Shown piece after piece: positions 1 to 7,810 of a stretch of 64,000 nt of DNA. The DNA lies in assembly GCA_013178165.1 (NCBI GenBank), contig JABLXG010000003.1, positions 165,711 to 229,710 on the forward strand, given 5' to 3'. A model generated the notes under the pieces. It did no database searches and was not told the origin of the DNA. It saw nothing but the letters and a program-made list of their open reading frames with translations. Within the stretch, counting starts at the first letter, position 1. Each line of letters begins with the position of its first letter. Origin of the DNA: Anaerolineae bacterium. GTDB taxonomy: Bacteria; Chloroflexota; Anaerolineae; Aggregatilineales; Ch27. The position numbers and the translations under genes were made by a program.

Positions 1-27
1 CCAGTCATCGAGCGTGCGATAGCTCAT
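1..27 (-). CDS. Start of an unidentified CDS (partial)
   Basis: An ATG at the window edge on the minus strand is preceded by an AGGAGTG ribosome site seven bases upstream and opens a frame reading MSYRTLDDW before the sequence ends. It would lie downstream of pyk in the same direction. The first residues resemble the opening of some phosphoglycerate kinases (xxRTLDDxDV), which would fit a glycolytic neighbour, but nine residues cannot establish identity. Confidence 0.3.
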
Positions 28-92
28 CGACCAACACTCCTGTACCAGGGAGGCTGCTCAGACCTGCACCGGATCGTACCACCGGGAAACGC

Positions 93-131
93 CCAAAGAA
101 AACCAGGCGCGGGAAGCCCCCCTCGCCTGGT
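93..131 (-). terminator. Intrinsic terminator after pyk
   Basis: On the minus strand an 8-bp stem (ACCAGGCG/CGCCTGGT, 102-109 with 124-131) is followed immediately by TTTTCTTT. It lies 35 bases past the pyk stop and closes the minus-strand operon. Confidence 0.75.
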
Positions 132-165
132 CGCCTTCTGGAGCTGCGCCGTTCCGCCAGCGCCG

Positions 166-1602
166 CTACTCCTGCCCGATCTGCATGATCTTGAGGAAAT
201 TGGTCGGGCCGTGCTGGTTAAACGGATGCCCGCCGGTGATGACTACGGTATCGCCGGGTCTGGCATACCCGCTCTGGATGACCGTCGGGATAATCTGCTG
301 CCAGAACTCAAGATCATCCTCGTAGTAGTCCGATTTGAGCGGCTGCACGCCCCACAGCAGCGCCAGGCGGCGATAAATATGATCATAGGGCGTCAGGGCA
401 ATGATCGGCACTGCCGGCCGGTAATGGGAAACCTGCCGCGCTGTCCGCCCGGACTGGGTGAAGACCCAGATGGCGTTCACCGCCAGCGCCTTGGTGATCG
501 CGCTGACCGCTGTGCCGATGGCCTGCGGGATCGTCTGCACCTCGTGCAGTACCCAGTCGGTAGAATCGGTATGGGAATGCGGGGGTAGCGTACCGCTGGT
601 TTCGACAGCGGCGGCGATGGCGGCCATCGTCTGTACGGCCTCGACCGGATACTGGCCGATTGACGTTTCGCCGCTGAGCATCACGGCGTCGCTGCCATCC
701 AGGATGGCATTGGCGATATCACTGACCTCGGCGCGGGTAGGTGAAGGATCGTTGATCATCGATTCGAGCATCTGGGTGGCGGTGATGACCGGCACGGCGC
801 GGCGGTTGGCGGCGGCGATGATGTGCTTCTGAATCAGCGGAACCTGCTCCAGCGGGATTTCGACGCCCAGATCGCCGCGGGCGACCATCACGCCATCGGC
901 GACGTCCAGGATGTCATTGAGCACGGCCAGCGCCTCTGGTCGCTCGATCTTGGCGATGACGGGCACGTTGCGCCCGGCCCCGGCGATCAGCTTCTTGACC
1001 TGTTCCACGTCCCCGGCGCGGCGCACAAACGAAATTGCCACGTAGTCCACGTCATGGGCCAGGCCGAACTCCAGATCGGCGATGTCCTTGCGGGTGACGC
1101 TGGGGGCGCTGATGTTGACGCCGGGCAGGTTGATGCCCTGCTTGGGGCGCAACACGCCGCCGTTGCAGACCCGGCAGATCACCTCCGTGGCCGTTTTTTC
1201 CAGCACTTCCAGAGCGATCCGCCCGTCAGAGAGCAGGATGCGATCAGCAGGATGGACATCCTGCGGCAGGGCTTTGTAGGTGGTGCTGACCCGTTCGGAT
1301 GTACCAAGCACGTCGTCGGTAGTCAGGGTGAATTGCTGGCCTGCCTTCAAAACCAGCGGCTCATCGTGGAGGTGCTCGCCGGTACGCATCTTGGGGCCAG
1401 CCAGGTCCTGCAGGATGGCGACAGGCTGGCCCAGTTCAGCGGCGGCCCGCCGTACCAGCTCAATACGCCGGGCGTGTTCCGCATGATCGCCATGCGAAAA
1501 GTTAAGGCGGGCGACGTTCATCCCGGCCTGGATCAGCCGGACGATCGACTCATAGGAATCGACCGCCGGGCCGAGGGTAGCGACAATCTTGGTGGCGCGC
1601 AT
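166..1602 (-). CDS. pyk: Pyruvate kinase
   Basis: This enzyme catalyses the last step of glycolysis, phosphoenolpyruvate + ADP to pyruvate + ATP, in the cytoplasm. The 478-residue product opens with RATKIVATLGPA, carries NFSHGDH, the active-site stretch VIAKIERPEA, MVARGDLGVEI and the signature PVITATQMLESM, then the C-terminal domain with FTQSGRTARQVSHYRP. The length is typical. The ATG at 1602 was chosen because GCGAGGA lies about 11 bases upstream and the protein then begins at the conserved N-terminus; a TTG at 1644 overlapping the previous stop would add 14 non-conserved residues. It is the last gene of the minus-strand cluster, 38 bases after the methyltransferase gene, and has its own terminator. 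Confidence 0.96.
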   Translation of the reverse strand: MRATKIVATLGPAVDSYESIVRLIQAGMNVARLNFSHGDHAEHARRIELVRRAAAELGQPVAILQDLAGPKMRTGEHLHDEPLVLKAGQQFTLTTDDVLGTSERVSTTYKALPQDVHPADRILLSDGRIALEVLEKTATEVICRVCNGGVLRPKQGINLPGVNISAPSVTRKDIADLEFGLAHDVDYVAISFVRRAGDVEQVKKLIAGAGRNVPVIAKIERPEALAVLNDILDVADGVMVARGDLGVEIPLEQVPLIQKHIIAAANRRAVPVITATQMLESMINDPSPTRAEVSDIANAILDGSDAVMLSGETSIGQYPVEAVQTMAAIAAAVETSGTLPPHSHTDSTDWVLHEVQTIPQAIGTAVSAITKALAVNAIWVFTQSGRTARQVSHYRPAVPIIALTPYDHIYRRLALLWGVQPLKSDYYEDDLEFWQQIIPTVIQSGYARPGDTVVITGGHPFNQHGPTNFLKIMQIGQE

Positions 1603-1640
1603 CGAATGGGTATCCTCGCTTTCGCTGGAAGTCAGCCGGG

Positions 1641-2531
1641 TCAACCGATCTGCAAGCGTTCGGCGATAGCGCGGATGTGGGCCGGGGTGCTGCCGCAGCA
1701 GGCGCCGATGATCGTCGCCCCGGCGGCCTGCAGGCGGACGGCGAAATCGGCCATCACCTCCGGCGTGGCGTCGTAGACCGCCGCGCCGCCTTCCAGGCGC
1801 GGCAGACCGGCGTTAGCCTTGGCTACCAGCACAACATCCGGGTTCACGGCCCGCATCCGGTTGATGACGGCCTCCAGTTCATCGGGACCTTTGCCGCAGT
1901 TGCCGCCCAGCGCCAGCGGCCCCAGCGCCCCCAGTTCGGCGATGGCCTGTTCCGGCGTGACGCCCATCATCGTGCGGCCGTTGGTGTCAAAGGTCATCGT
2001 GGTGACATAGGGGACGCCCGGCGCGGCCTGTCGGCAACCCTCCACGGCAGCCCGCACCTCGTTAAGGTCGGACATCGTCTCGATCCACAGGACATCCGCG
2101 CCGCCCTCCACCAGGGCGCGGGCCTGTTCCGCAAAGGCGGCGGTCGCTTCGGCTACGCTCAACAGGCCAAACGGTTCCAGCATGTGCCCGGTCGGGCCGA
2201 TCGAACCGGCGACGACCACCGGATGGGGGGCAGCGTCGGCTTCCAGGCGGGCCAGTGCAGCGGCGGCGCGGCACAACTCGGCGGCGCGGTCGCCCAGACC
2301 GTGCAGGCCCAGCCGGAAGCGCGAACCGCCAAAACTGTTGGTCAGGATGATCTGCGCCCCGGCTTCAATATAACCCCGGTAGACGCTGCGCACCTTATCC
2401 GGCTGCTCGACATTCCACAGTTCCGGGGCGCGGCCCTGTTCCAGCCCCAGGCTGAAGAGCATAGTCCCCATTGCGCCGTCGGCGATGATGGACTTTCCGG
2501 CGGCCAGGAGGTCCTGCAGGGTGGTTTTCAT
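1641..2531 (-). CDS. Homocysteine S-methyltransferase family protein
   Basis: The 296-residue protein is a single-domain zinc methyltransferase of the family that includes the N-terminal module of MetH and betaine-homocysteine methyltransferase (PF02574). It shows the TIM-barrel opening ADGAMGTML, the GSIGPTG segment, and the three zinc cysteines in GGNCGKGP and GACCGSTPAH. The family moves a methyl group onto homocysteine; the donor here (methyl-corrinoid, betaine or S-methylmethionine) cannot be read from sequence. The ATG at 2531 has GGAGAG six bases upstream. It follows the corrinoid activator by 29 bases, which favours a methyl-corrinoid donor, but this is inference. Confidence in the family is high, in the substrate low. 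Confidence 0.9.
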   Translation of the reverse strand: MKTTLQDLLAAGKSIIADGAMGTMLFSLGLEQGRAPELWNVEQPDKVRSVYRGYIEAGAQIILTNSFGGSRFRLGLHGLGDRAAELCRAAAALARLEADAAPHPVVVAGSIGPTGHMLEPFGLLSVAEATAAFAEQARALVEGGADVLWIETMSDLNEVRAAVEGCRQAAPGVPYVTTMTFDTNGRTMMGVTPEQAIAELGALGPLALGGNCGKGPDELEAVINRMRAVNPDVVLVAKANAGLPRLEGGAAVYDATPEVMADFAVRLQAAGATIIGACCGSTPAHIRAIAERLQIG

Positions 2532-2560
2532 GGTGTTCTCTCCGTGCTGACGATCCTTGA

Positions 2561-4552
2561 TCAACGATTGGCAGCGCCCGGCGGCAGGATGGCGGCCAGC
2601 CGCGGGAACGGGTCATGGGCGTGGGGGAGTGTCATCGCCTCCACGAAGCGTTCCTGGAAGATGGGTGTGCCGCCCGTCTCCACATATTCGACCTGCCGGG
2701 CAGCCCGGCGGGCCAGCGCCCGCTGCTCGACATTGAGCAGGGCCAGCCGCGCCCCATCCCCGGCGGCATTACCCACCGCGACGACACGTTCCAGGTCGCA
2801 GTCAGGCAGCATCCCGATCACCATAGCGTGGTACGGATCGATGTAAGTGCCGAATGCCCCGGCCAGCCGGATGCGATCAACATGGTCGACGCCCAGCCGA
2901 TCCATCAGCATCCGCGTCCCGGCGTAGAGCGCACCTTTGGCCAGCTGGATGGCGCGGATGTCCTTCTGGGTGACGACGATCGGCTGGCCGGTGGCGCTTT
3001 CCTCCGCGCCGGCCAGCACCAGTTCGCCCAGGTTGCCCTGCCAGCGCACCGCGGGGCAACGCGCTGGTGCATCAGGGACGAAGCGCCCGGTGCGATCGAT
3101 CAGCCCGGCCAGGAAAAGCTCGGCCACAACTTCGATGATACCAGAGCCACAGATGCCGGTAGGACGCAGCGATTCGCCCTCGTCCAGCATATCGCTCCAG
3201 CGCTCATCGCCGATCACGCGATAGCGCACGGCCCCGGTCGCCGGGTCGATCCGCACCCGTTCGATGGCCCCCGGCGCAGCACGTTGCCCGTGCTTGATGT
3301 GTGCGCCTTCAAAGGCAGGGCCGGTCGGGCTGGAGGCGGAGAGAAGGCGCTCGCGGTTGCCAAGCAGGATTTCGGCGTTGGTGCCGATATCCACAATCAG
3401 GCTGATGCCATCGTCCAGGGTGGGCTGTTCGGCCAGCAGGACGCCGACGTTATCCGCGCCAACGTACCCGGCAATGCAGGGCAGGACATGCACCATCGCG
3501 CCGGGGTGCAGGGCGGTCAGACCCAGATCGCGGGCTTTGACGTCTACCGCGTCATGGGTGGCCAGCGCAAAGGGCATTGCACCCAGGTAAGTCGGGTCGA
3601 TGCCCAGCAGCAGGTGATGCATCACAGTATTGCCCACCAGTACAGCGTCGGTGATGGCGTCAGGCGTGATCCCGGCGGTAGTGGCGGCCTGCGCCGCCAG
3701 ATCGTTCAGCGCTTTGATGATCGCCCGGTGCATCCGGGCCACACCTCCCGGCTCGGCCATGCCGTAGGAGATACGGCTCATCAGGTCTTCGCCGTAACGC
3801 ACCTGCGGGTTCATCATGGCCTCGGTCGCCAGCACCGCGCCTGTGCGCAAATCGCACAGGTAAGCGGCGACGGTGGTCGTGCCGATGTCGACGGCCAGGC
3901 CGTATAACCGCTCATCGTAGCCTGGGGCGACGCGGATCACCTCCCGCCCCTGCCAGACGGTGAGGGTGGCCTTCCAGTCGCCTTCGCGCAGGGCGGCCTG
4001 CAGGCGGCGCAAGATGACCGGGTCGATCGTCAGATCGTGCAGGCCCCACTGGTCGGCCAGGGCGATCTGTACGCGCTGCCAGTCCGCCGGGCCGCCCAGC
4101 GTGGCCGGTTCGACTTCCACGTAAACCAGGCGCACAGCAGGCGCGACCTCGATGGTCAGATTGCCGGCAGCCTTGCGGATGACCTGCTTGCGGGCCTGGC
4201 TTTCCTCCGGGACGGTGATCAGCACATCGCCCAGGATACGCGCCGCACAGGCCATACGCCGTTCGCGCAGGTTGATGCCATGCTTGCGGGCGTAGGCGAT
4301 CTCGGCCTCATCCGGCGGGGAAAGGTGTTCATCGGCAGAAGTGATCCCGTGGCGGGGGAAGGTCCCGCGCTCCAGGGCGACCAGGCACTTGCCGCAGGTC
4401 TGCCGCCCGCCACAGATCGATTCGATCTCGACGCCGAGCATCGCTGCCGCCGCCAGCACGGTTGTGCCATGCGGCACCTCTCCGCGCCGCCCGGAGGGTA
4501 GCAGGATCAGACGGTGAGTCTCGGATGGAGTGGAATATGCGTTGTCGGTCAT
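2561..4552 (-). CDS. RACo-type corrinoid activation protein (2Fe-2S plus ASKHA domain, DUF4445)
   Basis: The 663-residue protein matches the architecture of reductive activators of corrinoid-dependent methyltransferases. An N-terminal plant-type ferredoxin domain has cluster cysteines C47, C53, C56 and C102 (CGGRQTCGKC, then MACAAR). After a linker comes the ASKHA ATPase region with the phosphate loop VDIGTTTVAA near residue 218, then VDIGTNAEIL and GICGSGIIEV. The family uses ATP to push an electron onto an inactive Co(II) corrinoid protein and return it to Co(I). Length matches known RACo proteins (about 630). No strong ribosome site was found at the ATG. It lies between two zinc methyltransferase genes, all on one strand. 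No corrinoid-binding protein is encoded in the window, so the partner must be elsewhere. Confidence 0.9.
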   Translation of the reverse strand: MTDNAYSTPSETHRLILLPSGRRGEVPHGTTVLAAAAMLGVEIESICGGRQTCGKCLVALERGTFPRHGITSADEHLSPPDEAEIAYARKHGINLRERRMACAARILGDVLITVPEESQARKQVIRKAAGNLTIEVAPAVRLVYVEVEPATLGGPADWQRVQIALADQWGLHDLTIDPVILRRLQAALREGDWKATLTVWQGREVIRVAPGYDERLYGLAVDIGTTTVAAYLCDLRTGAVLATEAMMNPQVRYGEDLMSRISYGMAEPGGVARMHRAIIKALNDLAAQAATTAGITPDAITDAVLVGNTVMHHLLLGIDPTYLGAMPFALATHDAVDVKARDLGLTALHPGAMVHVLPCIAGYVGADNVGVLLAEQPTLDDGISLIVDIGTNAEILLGNRERLLSASSPTGPAFEGAHIKHGQRAAPGAIERVRIDPATGAVRYRVIGDERWSDMLDEGESLRPTGICGSGIIEVVAELFLAGLIDRTGRFVPDAPARCPAVRWQGNLGELVLAGAEESATGQPIVVTQKDIRAIQLAKGALYAGTRMLMDRLGVDHVDRIRLAGAFGTYIDPYHAMVIGMLPDCDLERVVAVGNAAGDGARLALLNVEQRALARRAARQVEYVETGGTPIFQERFVEAMTLPHAHDPFPRLAAILPPGAANR

Positions 4553-4697
4553 GCGCTACGTGTCTCGCCGGGTCTGCATGCGGCTCCGGAAGCCCAAAGG
4601 CCCTATCGTAGCACACCTGCGTCCCGCTGCCATGCATATCTTTCGCCGGTCGGGGCGACTGTTGTCACGTGTGCCGATCCGGGGCAAAGGCTCTCTG

Positions 4698-5885
4698 TCA
4701 GTACTGGCCATATTCCTCAGCGATATCAACCAACATTTCCAGCTTCCAGGGCTCGACATGCGGCGCAACCGAGCAGGCCGTGCTCAGGATGTAACCGCCG
4801 CCCGGCTTGCCGATCTCCACCGCTTCCCGCGCCCGCTGGAACATCTGCTCCCGGTCGTCCGTCAGGATTTCCACGGCGTTCATGTTGCCCTTGATGAAGA
4901 GCCGGTCACCGATGCGCCGCTTGGCGTCGGCCAGGGTGGTGTTGCCCAGTGGTGGCGGATCGAGCGTGTCCACGCCCTGGGTATGCGTCTCCAGCATCAA
5001 TTCCAGGCGGTCGTTCAGTTTGCCACAGGTGTGGGTATAAACGGGCAGGTCGGGATACCTGGCATGGATGCCATCCACCACCTTGCGCTCAGCAGGCACA
5101 ACGAACTGGCGGTACATCTCCGGGGAAATAAAGCCACCGCCAGCGAAGGCCGACGAGATCAGCACGGCGTCCACGCCCTCGGCGGCCTGAGCCACCCCCC
5201 AGGCGATGCTGGCTTCCGCCAGCCGGTCCAGGATGGCTGACGCCCGTCCGGCATCCATCACCAGCAACATCAGCGCGTTCTGGTAGCCGAACAGTTCCAT
5301 CAGGTGGGTGAAGGGGGAGAACGTCTCGCCGTGAATGGAGATCGTCTCCCCGACTGCCGCCCGCACCAGCCGGATCGTACGGCTGAAGTAGTCCGGCGGC
5401 TGGCGGAGCAGACCGGGCGCCTTACCGGGCAGGTGCGGGGTGTGGTAGACGCCCCAGGTGTAGCGCGGGAAATCGTCAACCCGCTCCAGGTCACGGTCGG
5501 GGTCGAAGGTCATGAAGTCCGGGTACGGCGCTTTGGTCGGGTCATCCGGCTCCAGCAGGGCGTTATCATCCCAGGGCAAGAGGACACGCAGGCCGTCCTT
5601 CCAGGTGACAATCTCGCCGCGTTCGGTCTCCTCAATGGAGCGCACCTCGCGCCGCCAGTCGGGGTCACGTCCGGGGATGTTGATCAGGATGCCGTCGAAG
5701 CGGTAGCGTTCGCGCAGGGTCAACAGCGCCTCGGCAAAGCCCTCGCTGGTGAACCAGATTTCGTGCGGTTTGAGCCGGTCGCGCAGGTTGAGGAAGTAGT
5801 GGCCCAGCGCCAGCTGGCACATCACCGGGACGCGATCCGGCAACTGGAAGCGCATGGCCCGCGCGATGCGTTCTTTGCCGTTCAT
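4698..5885 (-). CDS. Zinc-dependent URO-D-family methyltransferase (MtaA/MtbA/CmuA-like)
   Basis: The 395-residue protein has the uroporphyrinogen decarboxylase fold but not the HemE signature. It instead carries the zinc ligands of the methyltransferase branch: H285-T-C287 in THTCGKL and a third cysteine, C371, in STACSVAPH. Members such as MtaA, MtbA and CmuA transfer methyl groups between a corrinoid protein and a thiol or tetrahydrofolate. IKGNMNAVEIL and a C-terminal helix complete the fold. The ATG is preceded by AAGGAGC. The gene starts 16 bases after the importer permease, so it is probably co-transcribed with transport, suggesting that the imported compound is the methyl donor. That link is inferred. 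Confidence 0.87.
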   Translation of the reverse strand: MNGKERIARAMRFQLPDRVPVMCQLALGHYFLNLRDRLKPHEIWFTSEGFAEALLTLRERYRFDGILINIPGRDPDWRREVRSIEETERGEIVTWKDGLRVLLPWDDNALLEPDDPTKAPYPDFMTFDPDRDLERVDDFPRYTWGVYHTPHLPGKAPGLLRQPPDYFSRTIRLVRAAVGETISIHGETFSPFTHLMELFGYQNALMLLVMDAGRASAILDRLAEASIAWGVAQAAEGVDAVLISSAFAGGGFISPEMYRQFVVPAERKVVDGIHARYPDLPVYTHTCGKLNDRLELMLETHTQGVDTLDPPPLGNTTLADAKRRIGDRLFIKGNMNAVEILTDDREQMFQRAREAVEIGKPGGGYILSTACSVAPHVEPWKLEMLVDIAEEYGQY

Positions 5886-5901
5886 GTTCGCTCCTTGTGG
5901 A

Positions 5902-6732
5902 TCAGCCCTTGATCGCGCCAGCCGTTAGCCCTTTGATGAACTGGCTGGACATCAGCAGGTAAGCCACCAGCACCGGCACGGCGGCCATCGATAGCGCCGC
6001 CAGCGCCCGTGTCCAGTCCGTCTGGTACTGGCCAAAGAGCAGCGACACGCCCAGCGTGACCGTCCGCGCCTCTTGATTACGGATGAAGATCAGCGGGAAC
6101 CACAGATCATTCCAGATCGGCAACAGGTTGAAGATGGTCACTGTCGCCAGGGCCGGGCGGATCAGCGGCAGAATCACGGAGAGATACACCCGCCACTCGC
6201 TGGCTCCGTCGATGCGCGCCGCGTCGCTCAGTTCGGCGGGCACCGAACGGATGAAGCTGGTCAGTACAAACGTCGCGATCGGCATCCCCATCGCCACGTA
6301 AATCGGGATCAACCCCAGCAGGTTATCGGTCAGCCCCAGGCTCTGGATGATCTGGAACAGGTTGATCGTGCCCAGGCGGATCGGGATCATCAAGCCAGCA
6401 ATGAAGTAGATGTACAGGATGCTGGACAGGCGCGAACGCCAGTTGGCCAGGGCGTACGCCGCCAGCGAGCCAAATAGCAGGATCAGCAGCAGGGAGGCCA
6501 CGCTGACGATGATGCTGTTGCGGAAGTACAGGTCAAAGCGTCCGGCTGTCCAGGCGTTGCTGTAGCCGTCCAGGGTGATCTCTGAGGGCAGGCCAAACGG
6601 GTTGCGGAAGATCTCCCGCTTGGGCTTGATCGAGTTGATCAGCATCGTCCAGACCGGGATCAGCACGACCAGCGACCAGGCGAGCAGGACCAGATGGGTG
6701 ACGATCATGCCGGGGGAAAAGCGTCGGGTCAT
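5902..6732 (-). CDS. CUT1 sugar ABC transporter permease, MalG type
   Basis: This 276-residue inner-membrane permease has six predicted hydrophobic segments and the cytoplasmic EAA-loop sequence SDAARIDGASEWRVYLSVILPLIRP that docks the ATPase. The start MTRRFSPGMIVTHLVLL with a first membrane span and the conserved P-W-N-D-LWFPL region near the C-terminus are typical of MalG. GGAGG lies nine bases before the ATG. It is 12 bases downstream of the MalF-type permease and 16 bases upstream of the methyltransferase. No ATP-binding subunit is encoded in the cluster; CUT1 systems often share a distant MsmX-like ATPase. Confidence 0.93.
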   Translation of the reverse strand: MTRRFSPGMIVTHLVLLAWSLVVLIPVWTMLINSIKPKREIFRNPFGLPSEITLDGYSNAWTAGRFDLYFRNSIIVSVASLLLILLFGSLAAYALANWRSRLSSILYIYFIAGLMIPIRLGTINLFQIIQSLGLTDNLLGLIPIYVAMGMPIATFVLTSFIRSVPAELSDAARIDGASEWRVYLSVILPLIRPALATVTIFNLLPIWNDLWFPLIFIRNQEARTVTLGVSLLFGQYQTDWTRALAALSMAAVPVLVAYLLMSSQFIKGLTAGAIKG

Positions 6733-6744
6733 CGTGCGTACCTC

Positions 6745-7722
6745 CTAGCCCGCCAGGGTTTCTTCCCCGCCGCGGCCAAAGCGTAACCACAGGCTCACGC
6801 CGGTCAGCAGGATCAGGAAGGTGCAGGTCGCTACCGCCGCGCCAAGGCCCATATTCGGCTGGGCCACCGGGTGTTCTCCGGCGATGGCCGTGCGGTAAAA
6901 GAAAGTCGCCAGCAGGTCGGTGGCGTAAGCCGGCTCGCCGCGCGCCCCGGCCATGGCGAAGATCACGTCGAAGGCATTGAAGTTGCCGATGAAGGTTAGC
7001 ACAGAGACAATACCGATGGTCGGACGGAGCAGCGGCAGCTTGATCCGCCAGAAAATCTGCCAGGCGCTCGCGCCGTCGACGCGCGCCGCCTCACTCAGCT
7101 CGTCGGAGATGGTCAGCAGCCCGGCCAGGAACATCATGGTGGGCAGGCCCACCCACTGCCAGGACGAGACCAGCGAGATCACCGGCAGAGCCAGGTTAGC
7201 ATCGCCCAGCCAGGGGCGGGCCAGCGCTCCCAGCCCGACCCATTCCAGCACCTGGTTGAGCATCCCCCAGCGCGGGTTGAGGATCAGCGTCCACAGGAAG
7301 CCGGTCACCAGGACAGACATGGTCGCCGGGGTGAAGATGATCGCCCGGTAGACGTTGCGAGCGAACAGACGGGTGTTGCTCAGCAGGGTGGCAAAGAGCA
7401 GGCCCAGGGTGTTCTGGACCAGCATGTGAATGGCAAAGAAGACAAACGTGTTGCCGACAGCGTTAAAGAAACGGTCGCGCCACAGCGGATTGGTGAACAG
7501 GGTGACATAGTTCTCAAAGCCGACATAACGGTCGGGCGTCAGGCCCTGGCCCTGATAAAAGCTCAGCCGCATCGAGTTGAACAGCGGGAAGGCCATGAAG
7601 ATCGTGTAGATGAGTAGAGCCGGGATCAGGAAGAGCACCCAGGTGCGTCGCCGCTGGACATCCCAGCGCGTGATCTCGACCTGTTCGCTGGCCCGCGCCG
7701 GCGCAAGGACTGAGTTAGCCAT
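6745..7722 (-). CDS. CUT1 sugar ABC transporter permease, MalF type
   Basis: The 325-residue membrane protein has about six hydrophobic segments. A cytoplasmic N-terminus (EITRWDVQRRRTWVLF) leads into the first span, and the EAA loop reads SEAARVDGASAWQIFWRIKLPLLRP. It is the partner of the MalG-type permease, forming the translocation pore for a substrate delivered by the binding protein encoded just upstream. AGGAG precedes the ATG by eight bases. An unusually strong stem-loop separates it from the binding-protein gene, consistent with lower permease expression. The substrate cannot be told from sequence; CUT1 systems carry mono- and oligosaccharides, glycerol phosphate and related polyols. 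Confidence 0.93.
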   Translation of the reverse strand: MANSVLAPARASEQVEITRWDVQRRRTWVLFLIPALLIYTIFMAFPLFNSMRLSFYQGQGLTPDRYVGFENYVTLFTNPLWRDRFFNAVGNTFVFFAIHMLVQNTLGLLFATLLSNTRLFARNVYRAIIFTPATMSVLVTGFLWTLILNPRWGMLNQVLEWVGLGALARPWLGDANLALPVISLVSSWQWVGLPTMMFLAGLLTISDELSEAARVDGASAWQIFWRIKLPLLRPTIGIVSVLTFIGNFNAFDVIFAMAGARGEPAYATDLLATFFYRTAIAGEHPVAQPNMGLGAAVATCTFLILLTGVSLWLRFGRGGEETLAG

Positions 7723-7761
7723 AGGCGGCTCCTGTCGCTAGCTGGCGGTACCCAGAACAAA

Positions 7762-7787
7762 TGGGGGCGATCGCTGGATCGCCCCCA
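7762..7787 (-). terminator. Intercistronic stem-loop between binding protein and permease
   Basis: A perfect 11-bp stem (TGGGGGCGATC with GATCGCCCCCA, loop of four) lies in the 88-base gap between the binding-protein stop and the MalF-type start. The minus-strand tail (TTTGTTCT) is only weakly T-rich. It probably acts as a partial terminator or mRNA 3'-end stabiliser giving excess binding protein. Confidence 0.7.
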
Positions 7788-7810
7788 GTGTAACACGCTA
7801 CGCCATGAAA

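Noticed and set aside
823-1776. Long ORF opposite pyruvate kinase
   Set aside because: It is an antisense open frame produced by high GC at the third codon position; its translation has no recognisable domain while the minus-strand frame is a clear kinase. The same applies to 7805-9139, 37268-39253 and 57623-59281.
4553-4697. Cobalamin riboswitch before the corrinoid activator
   Set aside because: The B12-box consensus was not found here or in the importer leader.
4698-5885. HemE (uroporphyrinogen decarboxylase) annotation
   Set aside because: The gene has the H-x-C plus C zinc ligands of the methyltransferase branch, and the context is methyl transfer, not haem synthesis.
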